64,000 nt of DNA from Clostridium sp. Marseille-P299. GTDB lineage: Bacteria > Bacillota > Clostridia > Lachnospirales > Lachnospiraceae. Numbering within the stretch: the stretch's first letter is position 1; every line of letters begins with the position of its first letter. Made by a program: the position numbers and the translations under genes. Below the pieces are notes generated by a model. The model saw nothing but the letters and a program-made list of their open reading frames with translations. It had not been told where the DNA came from and made no database searches. Of the stretch, positions 35,355-44,770 are shown piece after piece. The DNA lies in contig NZ_FJVE01000007.1 in assembly GCF_900078195.1 (NCBI RefSeq), forward strand, positions 1,178,001-1,242,000, in the 5' to 3' direction.

Positions 35355-36227
35355 ATGAAAAAAAGTATATTAACAAAGTTTTTGGTATTTTTTATGAGTG
35401 TAGTTATGTTAACCGCTTGTAGTACCAAAGGAGCAAACCAGGGAGATAATGCAACAAGCGAGGAGAACAATATAACAACGGAAGGAGATAATACTTCCAA
35501 TGATGGTACGTTAGAAAGTGCGAAGGTTTATGTATTTATAGCAGCTAGTTTAAGCAATGCAATGGAAACTATTCAAAAAAAATATAATGAAATTCAGCCA
35601 AATGTTGAACTTATTTTTAACGCGGATAGTTCAGGAACTCTAAAGACACAAATTGAAGAAGGTGCAGAATGTGATATCTTCTTTTCCGCAGCAATGAAAC
35701 AGATGAATGAGTTAAATGAAGCTGGATACATAGAAAATGATTCTATAATAAAATTACTTGAAAATCAGGTTGTATTAATCAAACCAAAGGGAAGTGAAAC
35801 AACAGTAACTGGTTTTGATAATATTACAAACGCTAAAAACTTAGCTTTGGCTGGAGAAGATGTTCCAGTAGGAGCTTATGCAAGAGAGATTTTCACAAAC
35901 ATGGGAATTCTTGATTCTGTTATGGCGATGGAAATTAACGAATGTGCTAACGTGTCTGCTGTTTTAGCTGCTGTTAGTGAAGCAAGCAATGAAGTTGGTA
36001 TCGTTTATAAAACAGATGCGTATTCTGCATTAGATTCTGTAGAAATTATGACAAGTGCACCTTCAGAATACTTAAAGACACCTGTTATTTATCCAGTAGG
36101 AATGGTTACAAATAAAGAAGCAGATGCTAATCAAAAAAATGCAGCAAAGGACTTCTTAGAATTCCTTAAAACAGATGAAGCTATAAAAGTATTTGAAGAA
36201 TATGGTTTTGTAGGATATAATGAATAA
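35355..36227 (+). CDS. modA: Molybdate-binding lipoprotein
   Basis: 290 residues. Signal peptide II with lipobox MLTAC (about Cys22), then a Thr/Asn-rich linker. The ModA fold has VFIAASLSNAMETIQKKY (oxyanion-binding Ser), FNADSSGTLKTQIEEGAECD, FFSAAMKQMNEL, and LALAGEDVPVGAYAREIF. It binds molybdate outside the cell for ModBC. AAAGGAG precedes the ATG by seven bases. Its promoter lies just after the IS remnant and is intact. Confidence 0.95.
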   Translation: MKKSILTKFLVFFMSVVMLTACSTKGANQGDNATSEENNITTEGDNTSNDGTLESAKVYVFIAASLSNAMETIQKKYNEIQPNVELIFNADSSGTLKTQIEEGAECDIFFSAAMKQMNELNEAGYIENDSIIKLLENQVVLIKPKGSETTVTGFDNITNAKNLALAGEDVPVGAYAREIFTNMGILDSVMAMEINECANVSAVLAAVSEASNEVGIVYKTDAYSALDSVEIMTSAPSEYLKTPVIYPVGMVTNKEADANQKNAAKDFLEFLKTDEAIKVFEEYGFVGYNE

Positions 36228-36269
36228 GTTCGATAAATTCTTACACAGAACAACATAAGGAGATTACCC

Positions 36270-36977
36270 ATGGGAGAGTTTTTGGCTGAGATAAATTGGA
36301 GTCCGTTGTTCATATCACTTAAGACTGGATTTGTTGCCACCATCATTGCCTTTTTCATGGGTATTTTTGCGGCATCAAAAGTCATGCGAGTGAATCAGCG
36401 TATAAAATGGATATTAGATGGTATTTTTACACTGCCGCTAGTATTACCACCAACCGTTGCTGGTTTTTTCTTATTGCTACTTTTTAGTTTAAAAAGACCT
36501 TTTGGTATGTACTTATATGAGAATTTTGATATAAAATTGGTACAAACTTGGCCAGGCTGTGTTGTTGCGGCATGTGTTATTGCATTTCCGCTAATGTATC
36601 GTAACACTAGGGCAGCATTTGAACAGGTGGATATTCAATTAATTTATGCTGGTAGAACCCTTGGAATGTCTGAAACAAAAATATTTTGGAAAATAATTAT
36701 ACCACTTGCTGGCCCAGGAATTGCATCAGGAACAATTCTAGCTTTTGCAAGAGCTCTTGGAGAATATGGAGCAACAAGCATGTTAGCGGGAAATATATTA
36801 GGAAAAACTCGTACAATTGCTGTGGCTATCGCCTCAGAAGTAGCTGCTGGAAACTATGATAGGGCAGGATTTTGGGTAGCAGTAATTATGATTCTATCCT
36901 TCTTGGTTATCTTTCTAATGAATGTGATTTCAGGTAAGGGTATGAAAGGCATTGGAGGGGAAAGTTCATGGCGATAA
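36270..36977 (+). CDS. modB: Molybdate ABC importer, permease
   Basis: 235 residues, five membrane helices. LPLVLPPTVAGFFLLLLFS and the coupling loop YAGRTLGMSETKIFWKIIIP, followed by ALGEYGATSMLAGNI, are the ModB signature strings. AAGGAG lies ten bases before the ATG. It overlaps modC by ten bases, indicating coupled translation. Confidence 0.95.
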   Translation: MGEFLAEINWSPLFISLKTGFVATIIAFFMGIFAASKVMRVNQRIKWILDGIFTLPLVLPPTVAGFFLLLLFSLKRPFGMYLYENFDIKLVQTWPGCVVAACVIAFPLMYRNTRAAFEQVDIQLIYAGRTLGMSETKIFWKIIIPLAGPGIASGTILAFARALGEYGATSMLAGNILGKTRTIAVAIASEVAAGNYDRAGFWVAVIMILSFLVIFLMNVISGKGMKGIGGESSWR

Positions 36978-38041
36978 ACGTTGATATCAAAAAGAAATTA
37001 AAAGGATTTTCCTTAGATGTTAATTTCCAAAAGGGCGATGAAAGATTAGGAATTCTAGGAGCCTCTGGTGGTGGAAAAAGCATGACTTTAAAGTGCATTG
37101 CAGGTATTGAAACACCCGATTCTGGAACTATCGTCTTAAATAATCGTGTTTTATTTGATTCAAATAAAAAGATAAATTTAAAACCTCAAGATAGAAATGT
37201 AGGTTATTTGTTTCAAAATTATGCATTGTTTCCGAATATGACAGTGGAAGAGAACGTGGCAGTTGGTTTAAAACTAAAAAGAGAAGAAAAAGCAGATATC
37301 GTTGCAGACTGTATGAAACGTTTTAAACTGAAAGGTTTGGAGAAACGCTATCCAAGACAACTTTCTGGCGGGCAGCAGCAAAGAGTAGCGTTAGCAAGAA
37401 TTCTTGCATACCAACCAGAGGTCATCATGTTAGATGAACCGTTTTCTGCTTTGGATAGCTTTTTAAAAGATGCTCTTCAAGATCAATTACTAGAAATGCT
37501 TGAAGGTTATGCTGGCGATATTATCGTAGTATCTCACAACCGTGATGAAATATATAAATTCTGTGAAAAATTAGTAGTAGTTTCATCTGGAAGGTCCATT
37601 CATTATGGCAGTACGAAACAGATTTTTAAGTATCCTAAATATGCAGAAGCAGCAAAGCTAACGGGATGTAAAAATATTTCAAGAATTAAAAAACTAGCAT
37701 CCAATCGCCTTTATGCAGAGTCATGGGGTGTAGAGTTAGTTACAGAACAAGAAATTAGTGATGCAATACGATACGTTGGTATTCGTGCTCACAGTTTTGT
37801 TCCATGCACATCCATGGAACAAGAAAATAGCATGGAAATACAGATGGATGCAATTTTTGAAACACCTTTTGAAATGCAGTATAAGATATCCAATAAGAAT
37901 ATGAATGATGCCGATAAAGAAGACAATGAAGAAGCAAGCTTGCGATGGTATTTACCAAAAGCAGTTTTAAAGTCTCAATTGAAGGAAGAATTGCCGAGGT
38001 ATATTTCATTGCCAAAAGAAGAGTTGCTGTTGTTGGAATGA
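36968..38041 (+). CDS. modC: Molybdate ABC importer, ATP-binding protein
   Basis: 357 residues. Walker A LGASGGGKSM (the usual Thr/Ser after Lys is Ser), Q-loop LFQNYALFPNM, signature LSGGQQQRVALARIL, Walker B VIMLDEPFSALD, H-loop VSHNRDE. The last 120 residues form a TOBE-like tail (RYVGIRAHSFVPC) that is divergent from the Mop domain. It powers ModAB molybdate import. It ends the operon and is followed by a 233-bp imperfect palindrome. Confidence 0.94.
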   Translation: MAINVDIKKKLKGFSLDVNFQKGDERLGILGASGGGKSMTLKCIAGIETPDSGTIVLNNRVLFDSNKKINLKPQDRNVGYLFQNYALFPNMTVEENVAVGLKLKREEKADIVADCMKRFKLKGLEKRYPRQLSGGQQQRVALARILAYQPEVIMLDEPFSALDSFLKDALQDQLLEMLEGYAGDIIVVSHNRDEIYKFCEKLVVVSSGRSIHYGSTKQIFKYPKYAEAAKLTGCKNISRIKKLASNRLYAESWGVELVTEQEISDAIRYVGIRAHSFVPCTSMEQENSMEIQMDAIFETPFEMQYKISNKNMNDADKEDNEEASLRWYLPKAVLKSQLKEELPRYISLPKEELLLLE

Positions 38042-38070
38042 TTGTTGGAATATTGAAGAAGGCTATTGAT

Positions 38071-38303
38071 GAAGAAAGCTACCTAAATATTCTCTCGAGT
38101 ATTAGATTACGAAAGTAAGTATATCTAAGTCGAATATATTGTTATCTAGAGTGTCCGTGACCGATGGCAATTCGCCATCCATGGCTCAGTGCCATCTTGA
38201 TTCGCCGTCCATGGCGAATCATCACTCAGGTTTTCTATATTCGACTAAGATATGCTAACTTTCTCCAGATAATATCTCGAGAATATTTAGGTAGCTTTCT
38301 TCT
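38071..38303. repeat. 233-bp imperfect palindrome (long hairpin element)
   Basis: The left arm 38071-38138 (starting GAAGAAAGCTACCTAAATAT) and the right arm 38236-38303 are reverse complements over about 68 bases, with roughly 85 percent identity by eye. The 97-base centre holds two smaller hairpins: GATGGC/GCCATC (38163-38179) and GATTCGCC/GGCGAATC (38199-38220). It contains no coding capacity and no T run at its ends. It could be a MITE-like repeat or an RNA-stability/termination element after modC. Confidence 0.85.
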
Positions 38304-38471
38304 TTCGTTAGGTTGTTGCTGTCGTTTTTAATTGGAGAAACCATGAATCTTTGGATTATATTATTAAAAGGCGATATAATTGATGTTTTTAGTGAGTAAG
38401 ATACAAGTGTGGATGTGCTTTTTGTTTGGTAAGATTGAGACGGGATTGTATAAAGAGTTGTTTAAGATATT

Positions 38472-38546
38472 ATAATAAGGCACTTTACGATTTTACATGT
38501 CCAGACGAGGTCTTATGTATGGATTTCGTAAATAAGTGCCTTATTA
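38472..38546. repeat. Second hairpin element downstream of modC
   Basis: ATAATAAGGCACTT (38472-38485) is exactly complementary to AAGTGCCTTATTAT (38533-38546), with TACGA/TCGTA pairing further in across a small bulge. It lies between the modC palindrome and a small minus-strand ORF. It may be a terminator, but has no T run. Confidence 0.7.
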
Positions 38547-38657
38547 TGGGGAATAACTGATGATTATGTTTTTAGAGATAAGTTTAAAATAATTTTTTCA
38601 TCCATTCATGAAATCACTTATTGATAGGGTAGGGCTACATTAACTATTCTAAATAAG

Positions 38658-38807
38658 CTAATTATTGTTTAAATAATAAATCATGTATAATGGGATACTT
38701 TCTTCGTCTTCAAATTTGATGATGTGGCCATCATTGATTATAGCTACCTGACTGTTTACTTCATAATTAAGTAGACAATCGTCTAAAGAAATCGCATCTA
38801 AATTCAT
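38658..38807 (-). CDS. 49-residue hypothetical protein
   Basis: ATG at 38807 (minus) preceded by CAGGAGTTTATCA. The peptide reads MNLDAISLDDCLLNYEVNSQ ... IPLYMIYYLNNN, acidic and soluble, ending at TAG 38658. It lies 76 bases downstream of cellobiose phosphorylase on the same strand, in an otherwise empty gap. No family is recognised. The ribosome site and protein-like composition support it, but it is not proven. Confidence 0.5.
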   Translation of the reverse strand: MNLDAISLDDCLLNYEVNSQVAIINDGHIIKFEDEESIPLYMIYYLNNN

Positions 38808-38883
38808 TGATAAACTCCTGTACAAGTTTATTATATTTTATGCGTTTGTTTTCAATTAATAACTATAATCCTATAAATTCCTA

Positions 38884-41277
38884 TTACAAAACTAATAAAA
38901 TATCGTTTTTATCCTTTAATTGATCAGCTCTTACATAGTTCTTATCAAGTTTTTCTCCGTTGAGAAAACATTCTTTATAGGAACTTTGCAATCCGTCTGG
39001 ATTCTTGATTGTTATGTTTAATTCTTTTCCACGGAATTGTTTGGTAATTGTAACTTCTGGCCATTCACTTGGTATAGCAGGAGCAATTAGCAAACCATCT
39101 GGGTCTGGGCGCATACCAAGAATTCCTTCTATACAACCCACCATAACTGTTGAAGCTGTACCAGTAAGCCAATGAACATGTGATCGGCCTTCAAATGGAC
39201 TTTCTACGGATTCTGTAAATTGTCCGTGAACATAAGGCTCTAAAACACGTACATCTGCATTATCATTTTGAGTGGCTGGTGAGCTTTCGGTAAAATACTC
39301 ATAAGCACGATTTCCGTGACCCATCAAGGCTTCCGCTAAAATAATCCAACCCTGTGGTTGTGAAAATATACCACCATTTTCTTTGGTTGATGGGTTAAAT
39401 AGGATAGCCATAGCTCCTTCAAATGCATGGTCACGGTAAGATGGAGCCATGATTCTAACACCGTATTTGGTATTTAATTCTCTATGTACGGATTCTAGCG
39501 CTTTTTCTGCTTGTTCTTCACTAGCAAAACCACTAATTACAGCCCATGACTGAGGATTTACCCACATGCTAGCTTCTAGATCATGTTTTGAACCAATCAC
39601 TTGGCCATCTTCTTTATAACCACGAATAAAGCGATCATCTTCCCAGCAAAGGGTTTGAATTTTATCCCCCAACTCTTTTTGGGCTTTATTTAAAAATTCA
39701 ATATATGCTGTATCATTTTTGTCTACTGCAAAATCACGTAAAATGCTCATAGCATAATAAAGTTGTAAGGCTACAAAGGTAGATTCTCCTTTTTTACCAA
39801 GTCGCAAACAATCATTCCAGTCCGCATGAAGGCCAGCAGGCATACCATGGTTACCACTGCGTTCCATAGAGAATTGAATCGCTCTCTTTAAGTGATCATA
39901 TACAGTTCCTTCTTCTTTATTCGCGTATGGTATCACTTCATCAAGAAATGCTTTATTTCCTGTTTCGCCGATGTATTTTAGAATAGTAGGGAACAGCCAT
40001 AAAGCGTCGTCGGCACGATAGGCAGGATGGCCAGTTGCTTGTACATAAGACATATCATCAGGGGTATCCTCATGACCTGCATTGTGAGTAAATTTAACCA
40101 ATGGCAAACCACCACCATTATTCACCTGTGCCGATAACATAAAACGTATCTTTTCCGCTGCCAATTCAGGATCAAGGTGAATAATGCCTTGAATATCTTG
40201 AACAGTATCACGGTATCCATAACCGTTTCGCAATCCGCAATAAATAAAGGAAGCCGCTCTTGACCAAATAAATGTGATGAAGCATTGGTACGCATTCCAA
40301 GTATTTACCATATTATTGAAGTTAATATCTGGTGTATTAACAACAAAATTACTTAATTTTGAATGCCAATACGTCTTTAATTCTTCTAATTCATTTTCTA
40401 CAATAGAAGTATCTTCGTACTGTTTTAATAAAAGATCGGCTTCTTTATTTGTTTTGCGACCAAGAACCAATACAAATTCCTTGGTTTCTCCCGGCTGTAA
40501 TTCTAGAATTGTATGTAAAGCTCCACATGCATTTGAATTGTAGTTAAGTACATTGTCACACATTCCTTTTTCAACAGCGATTGGATTGTGATAACCATGA
40601 TAGCGACCGAGGAATGCAGTCTTATCTCCATTATAAGATACTATTTCTTGGCCTACTAAACCAAAAAATCGTTCTTGATGGTTGCTTCCTTCTGCATCTT
40701 TTCCGCTGTTTTCATTAATGGTTTGAAGGATTTTATTACGTTTAAAATAAGTTTTTGTAATAAATAAAGTATATTGTAAATTTACTTGATCGTTTTCATA
40801 AAAGCTTTCATTTGTAAATTCGATAAAACCAAACGCAGAAATTGTGCGTTGTTTGATATCGTTATTTGTTACTTTGACACGCCATACCTCATGAGTTTTG
40901 TTAAGGGGAACATAATAAAGGGCTTCGGTACTAATGTTGCTGTAGTCTGATTTGATCACTGTATAAGCTGTACCATGGCGACATTCACTATGATATGTAC
41001 TAAGATCTTTACTAACTGGTTGCCAAGAGTTTGACCAATAATCGCCCGTTTCATCATCACGTAAATAAATGTATCTACCAGGCTTATCTTCTCCGTTAAA
41101 AACATATCGAGAGATTCTACCATTTGCACCGCTCTTAACAAAACTATAACCTCCAGCATTGTTTGATATGATAGCACCATATTCTGGCGATCCTAAATAG
41201 TTAGCCCAAGGTGCTGGAGTATTGGGTTTTGTAATTACATATTCTCTGTTTGCTTCATCAAAGTAACCATAATTCAT
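38884..41277 (-). CDS. Cellobiose phosphorylase (GH94)
   Basis: 797 residues from ATG 41277, chosen because AAGGAG lies seven bases upstream and because family members begin like MNYGYFDEANREYVITKPNT. It phosphorolyses cellobiose to glucose 1-phosphate plus glucose in the cytosol, saving ATP in cellulose fermenters. The catalytic acid Asp is in NGYGYRDTVQDIQGI; GLHADWNDCLRLGKKGES, GGIFSQPQGWIILAEALMGHG and GRSHVHWLTGTAS form the (alpha/alpha)6 barrel and phosphate site. Cellodextrin phosphorylases are longer (about 980 residues), so length favours cellobiose. It is monocistronic apart from the small ORF downstream. Confidence 0.93.
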   Translation of the reverse strand: MNYGYFDEANREYVITKPNTPAPWANYLGSPEYGAIISNNAGGYSFVKSGANGRISRYVFNGEDKPGRYIYLRDDETGDYWSNSWQPVSKDLSTYHSECRHGTAYTVIKSDYSNISTEALYYVPLNKTHEVWRVKVTNNDIKQRTISAFGFIEFTNESFYENDQVNLQYTLFITKTYFKRNKILQTINENSGKDAEGSNHQERFFGLVGQEIVSYNGDKTAFLGRYHGYHNPIAVEKGMCDNVLNYNSNACGALHTILELQPGETKEFVLVLGRKTNKEADLLLKQYEDTSIVENELEELKTYWHSKLSNFVVNTPDINFNNMVNTWNAYQCFITFIWSRAASFIYCGLRNGYGYRDTVQDIQGIIHLDPELAAEKIRFMLSAQVNNGGGLPLVKFTHNAGHEDTPDDMSYVQATGHPAYRADDALWLFPTILKYIGETGNKAFLDEVIPYANKEEGTVYDHLKRAIQFSMERSGNHGMPAGLHADWNDCLRLGKKGESTFVALQLYYAMSILRDFAVDKNDTAYIEFLNKAQKELGDKIQTLCWEDDRFIRGYKEDGQVIGSKHDLEASMWVNPQSWAVISGFASEEQAEKALESVHRELNTKYGVRIMAPSYRDHAFEGAMAILFNPSTKENGGIFSQPQGWIILAEALMGHGNRAYEYFTESSPATQNDNADVRVLEPYVHGQFTESVESPFEGRSHVHWLTGTASTVMVGCIEGILGMRPDPDGLLIAPAIPSEWPEVTITKQFRGKELNITIKNPDGLQSSYKECFLNGEKLDKNYVRADQLKDKNDILLVL

Positions 41278-41701
41278 AGCTTTTCTCCTTTTCAATATAA
41301 ATTTACCTAACAATTGATAAAAATACCGGTCCGCATACATATACGCACAAATTTCATAAAGTGGTAAATAATTAAAACAGATAAAACTTCACAAATTACA
41401 AATTTTGCATATGGAATATTATACCATATTGAGCTTAACTAAACAATGAAAAACATAGCTTAAAAAAGACTAAATTAGCTAAAAATTACCTTATTTTAAC
41501 TTAAAATATTCAGTTTATATTTCAGATTAAATTTTAGATTAAATTATAAAGTTACCATTACTTTAGTTTCAGGAACTTGTATAAAAGTACGTAATTCAAG
41601 TGTTTCAAGTGTTTATGCAAGAGCATTTTAACAATACCTAGAAACAATATGAACCATAAAGCATATGTTAAATGAAGGAATAAAATAGGATTGTTTTTTG
41701 T
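41278..41701. other. Divergent region between cellobiose phosphorylase and a hypothetical gene
   Basis: It holds the phosphorylase promoter and leader (minus strand) and an AT-rich stretch up to the next gene. I see no clear catabolite-repression (cre) box and no further gene. Confidence 0.5.
41418..41446 (-). promoter_or_regulatory. Promoter of the cellobiose phosphorylase gene
   Basis: Read on the minus strand: TTGTTT (41446-41441), 17-base spacer ending TGG, then TATAAT (41423-41418), i.e. an extended -10. The leader to the ATG would be about 135 nt. Confidence 0.7.
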
Positions 41702-42310
41702 ATGGAAAATCGAGAAGAGTTTTGTAGTAGGGATGATGTTTATAATAATACAAAAGAGTTTGAAGAATGTGACTATACTCAAACAGCAGAGGAAAGTCAA
41801 AGTGCTATTAAAAGTCAGGTATTTGGATTTCAAGCAATCTATGGAACCGTAACTAATGTAAATGTAGTATATTCTGAAACAGATCCAGCGTGTATTGATT
41901 ATTACGATCTTAGCGTACTTACGAATACCAATAGTGAGGCTCATTTTATTTTAAGTGGATATACGTACTTTGTTGACTGTTTTTATTATGAAGTTGGTAT
42001 GAAAATTGTTGGTTTTTATGATACATCACTGCCAATGCTTCTTATTTACCCACCACAATATCAAATTAGAGTTATTGCATTGGATTTACCAAACAGATTG
42101 GTGAAGGCTGACTTTTTTAATTGTTTTTTAGTTAGTTATGATAATCAACTTCGTCTCGAAATTACAAATAACACGTATATCATAAGTGAAATGCAAGGAA
42201 CGCCTTATTGTGGGAATATATCAAATAAATTTATGATTGTTTTATATGATAGATCAACAAGAAGTATACCGGCAATTACACATCCAAATGTAGTCATTGT
42301 CCTTCGATAG
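41702..42310 (+). CDS. Hypothetical clostridial protein
   Basis: 202 residues, no signal peptide. After an acidic head it shows AIYGTVTNVNVVYSETDPAC, SGYTYFVDCFYYEVGMKIVG, LPMLLIYPPQYQIRVIALDL and YDRSTRSIPAITHPNVVIVL. It looks like a beta-rich domain of a type common in Clostridia but unnamed to me. The ribosome site is poor (ATAGGATTG). A strong terminator follows, which supports a genuine transcript. Confidence 0.65.
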   Translation: MENREEFCSRDDVYNNTKEFEECDYTQTAEESQSAIKSQVFGFQAIYGTVTNVNVVYSETDPACIDYYDLSVLTNTNSEAHFILSGYTYFVDCFYYEVGMKIVGFYDTSLPMLLIYPPQYQIRVIALDLPNRLVKADFFNCFLVSYDNQLRLEITNNTYIISEMQGTPYCGNISNKFMIVLYDRSTRSIPAITHPNVVIVLR

Positions 42311-42361
42311 AATTTGTGTGCTAGTCACAGGTTATAAAATAAGAAATAAAATTAATAATAA

Positions 42362-42423
42362 AAAAGAGATAACTTAGAATTCATCACTAAAATCCTTGTG
42401 AATCTAAGTTATCTCTTTTATTT
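42362..42423. terminator. Terminator between convergent genes
   Basis: AAAAGAGATAACTTAGA (42362-42378) is exactly complementary to TCTAAGTTATCTCTTTT (42403-42419). A and T tracts on both sides make it usable in both directions. Confidence 0.85.
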
Positions 42424-42477
42424 CATAAATACTTCAGTCCACAAAATAAAAAGTGCGGCTGTACTTACATTACTTAC

Positions 42478-42891
42478 TTATAATATTAAAATAAAAGTAC
42501 CAATCGTGATAAAAAGTCCACCAACTAATGTTTGTACTGTAAACGCTTCCTTTAGAATGAAAAAGGCTAAAACCATAGTAATAACAACACTAAATTTGTC
42601 AATTGGTACAACTTTAGAGGCATCACCAATTTGTAAGGCTTTAAAGTAGAATAACCACGAAAGACCAGTGGATATACCAGAGAGGATTAGAAAAATCCAA
42701 CCCCTTGCTTTGATATCAGAGATACCATGTTGAGCACCTGTAATGTAAACAATGCCCCAAGCCATAACTAGCACAACGATAGTACGAATTGCTGTTGCTA
42801 AATTTGAATTAATCCCCTTCATACCTAATTTTGCTAAAATCGAGGTTAGTGCCGCAAAAAATGCAGATCCCAATGCGAATAATATCCACAT
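42478..42891 (-). CDS. EamA/DMT-type half-size transporter
   Basis: 137 residues from ATG 42891 (AAAGGAG eight bases before it). A single EamA unit with five hydrophobic helices: ALGSAFFAALTSILAKLGMK, SGISTGLSWLFYFKALQIGD and PIDKFSVVITMVLAFFILKE. Half-size members usually pair as dimers. The substrate is unknown. It is the last gene of a minus-strand cluster after DUF3021, 37 bases downstream. Confidence 0.88.
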   Translation of the reverse strand: MWILFALGSAFFAALTSILAKLGMKGINSNLATAIRTIVVLVMAWGIVYITGAQHGISDIKARGWIFLILSGISTGLSWLFYFKALQIGDASKVVPIDKFSVVITMVLAFFILKEAFTVQTLVGGLFITIGTFILIL

Positions 42892-42928
42892 ATGTGTCGC
42901 TCCTTTCTTAAATAACATTGTGCACCTC

Positions 42929-43372
42929 CTAATCTAGTTCATTAATATCGTTTTTTTGTAGCTCTTGAATTCGTTGATTAATTTGATCTGCTGTTTTAAT
43001 ATCATAACGATAAAGAATAACACAAACGCCAATGTAAACAACAACGACCATGAGAATAAAAACGGTGACCTCCATTATGCTATCTATATGAACCCAGTCA
43101 AATTTCCATGCACAAATTAATTGAGATGCTAATAGTAAAATAAAATGAACACATTGACGTATTAGCATTCCATGCTTGGAAAATGGTGTTTTTGAATAAA
43201 ATACTATACTTAAAATAGAAGCTATAAAAGAGATGATAATAATTTGCCATAATATTGATACCGTAAGTGTTGCATCTTTATAAAAGATTGATATGTATAT
43301 CGCAGCAGCAAATAAAATACAAGTGCAAACTAAAAAAAATGTTCTTGTAACTAATTTTATAATTTCTTTCAT
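42929..43372 (-). CDS. DUF3021 family membrane protein
   Basis: 147 residues from ATG 43372, with GGAG nine bases upstream. Four membrane helices (TRTFFLVCTCILFAAAIYIS, LWQIIIISFIASILSIVFYS, HFILLLASQLICAW, VFILMVVVVYIGVCVILYRY) and a charged C-terminus. DUF3021 proteins are almost always coded beside a LytTR-type regulator, as here (45 bases upstream), and probably restrain or tune it at the membrane. Confidence 0.85.
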   Translation of the reverse strand: MKEIIKLVTRTFFLVCTCILFAAAIYISIFYKDATLTVSILWQIIIISFIASILSIVFYSKTPFSKHGMLIRQCVHFILLLASQLICAWKFDWVHIDSIMEVTVFILMVVVVYIGVCVILYRYDIKTADQINQRIQELQKNDINELD

Positions 43373-43417
43373 ATTAAGTTGCTCCAATCTGCCTTAAAAA
43401 GATTTATATAGGCGAAT

Positions 43418-43855
43418 TTATAATCCTAATTTTTTCTTTAACTCAGGGACATATTGTCTTGAAATAATAACTTTTTCACCGTTTTTTAGTGTGGTTTCCA
43501 AACGACCATTAAACGCAGTAGAAACATGAGCAATTTTTGATATATTTAGGATTATAGATTTTGAAGCTCGAAAAAAATTAGTATTCGTATACAATTTTTC
43601 AATTTCATACAGCTTTTGTTTTGATTCAAATACCGCATCCTTACAATAAATAAAAACCTTATTTTCAACAGCTTCAAAATAAAATATTTGACTAGGATCA
43701 ATAAAATGTGTATTTCCGTTTAAGATACCAATTAGCTTTTTGTCATACATCTTTAATCCATAGATAAGATTTAACAAGCGTTCATCTAATTCTTTACACC
43801 GAATAATGATTTGATCTTCCTCGTTAGAGGATGGTTCCTCTATTATAATTTTCAT
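43418..43855 (-). CDS. LytTR-family DNA-binding regulator
   Basis: 145 residues. LytTR domain in the C-terminal 100 residues: NTHFIDPSQIFYFEAVENKV, FRASKSIILNISKIAHVSTA and GEKVIISRQYVPELKKKLGL. There is no receiver domain, so it is not a classical response regulator. It probably works with DUF3021, its neighbour, and controls the ABC genes upstream in the same cluster. Confidence 0.9.
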   Translation of the reverse strand: MKIIIEEPSSNEEDQIIIRCKELDERLLNLIYGLKMYDKKLIGILNGNTHFIDPSQIFYFEAVENKVFIYCKDAVFESKQKLYEIEKLYTNTNFFRASKSIILNISKIAHVSTAFNGRLETTLKNGEKVIISRQYVPELKKKLGL

Positions 43856-43882
43856 AATGAATACCTCGATGAATGGTTTATA

Positions 43883-44770
43883 CTATCGATCACTGCCATT
43901 TTTTTTACTCAGAACAAATGCCGATAAAACTATGCATAGTATAGCACAAATTATAAGAAAAGAACACTGGTGAATAAAACTTATCTGTCCATGCCCTAGG
44001 TTTATAGTAATTCCCATAGTATCAGAATATTCATCCCTAAGTGTGTCCGGAGCACCTTGAAAGAGATGAAATAAAGAAGTACTTGTATAGAAACTTCGTA
44101 TTAAAGAAGCACCGTGTAAAAAAGGTAGAAAGGCTAAAAGTTTTTGTATGGAAGTAGCCAAAGCTCCAAACGGAAGATAAATTGCAGCTAAAAAACCAAT
44201 TAACGTACCTAAAATAATATTAAGTGCAGAAAAACTGCTGGCTGTTTTTATAAAGCTAACAAAAAAGAACATGATACTAGCATTGCAAAATACATTTAAA
44301 ATGATGATTAAAATTACTTTTATTAAGGCTTGAATATTTAATATTTCATTTCCAGTAAAAAAGATATATAGCTGCGATAAGAATAGCGTAAAAATACTCA
44401 TAAAAACACCTGTAAAAAAAGCAGAAAAGATATAACCAAGTGTTAGATTTATTCTTTTTACAGGAGATGTAGAGAAAGCTTTCATACGCTTTTGCTCTTC
44501 ATCCTCAATCATTACCCCAATAACAGCTAAAGGAACTGTAAGCGTGGAAGTATATATGATTCCAGCAAGGACCCATGTGTTTACGAAGTATCTAGCTTCT
44601 TCCTCTAAATTCGGGTATTGAGAGACGATAGTATCCACATTCATTTTACCTAAAAAAATGACGTTTAAAAGAATAATGATGAGGATTGTAAGCATAGAAA
44701 AAAAGACAGTAGTGCGATCTCTAAAATAAAGTTTCATATTTCGTTTCGTTAACATTTGAACTGTTTTCAT
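43883..44770 (-). CDS. ABC-2 type exporter permease
   Basis: 295 residues from the ATG at 44770, chosen for ATGGAGG five bases upstream. Six membrane helices with the ABC-2 pattern: N-terminal KRNMKLYFRDRTTVFFSML, large loop, VIGVMIEDEEQKRMKAFSTS (amphipathic coupling region) and SFSALNIILGTLIGFLAAIY. It exports an unknown substrate, often lipids, peptides or antibiotics in this family. Its start lies inside the 3' end of the ATPase gene (50-base overlap). Confidence 0.88.
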   Translation of the reverse strand: MKTVQMLTKRNMKLYFRDRTTVFFSMLTILIIILLNVIFLGKMNVDTIVSQYPNLEEEARYFVNTWVLAGIIYTSTLTVPLAVIGVMIEDEEQKRMKAFSTSPVKRINLTLGYIFSAFFTGVFMSIFTLFLSQLYIFFTGNEILNIQALIKVILIIILNVFCNASIMFFFVSFIKTASSFSALNIILGTLIGFLAAIYLPFGALATSIQKLLAFLPFLHGASLIRSFYTSTSLFHLFQGAPDTLRDEYSDTMGITINLGHGQISFIHQCSFLIICAILCIVLSAFVLSKKNGSDR

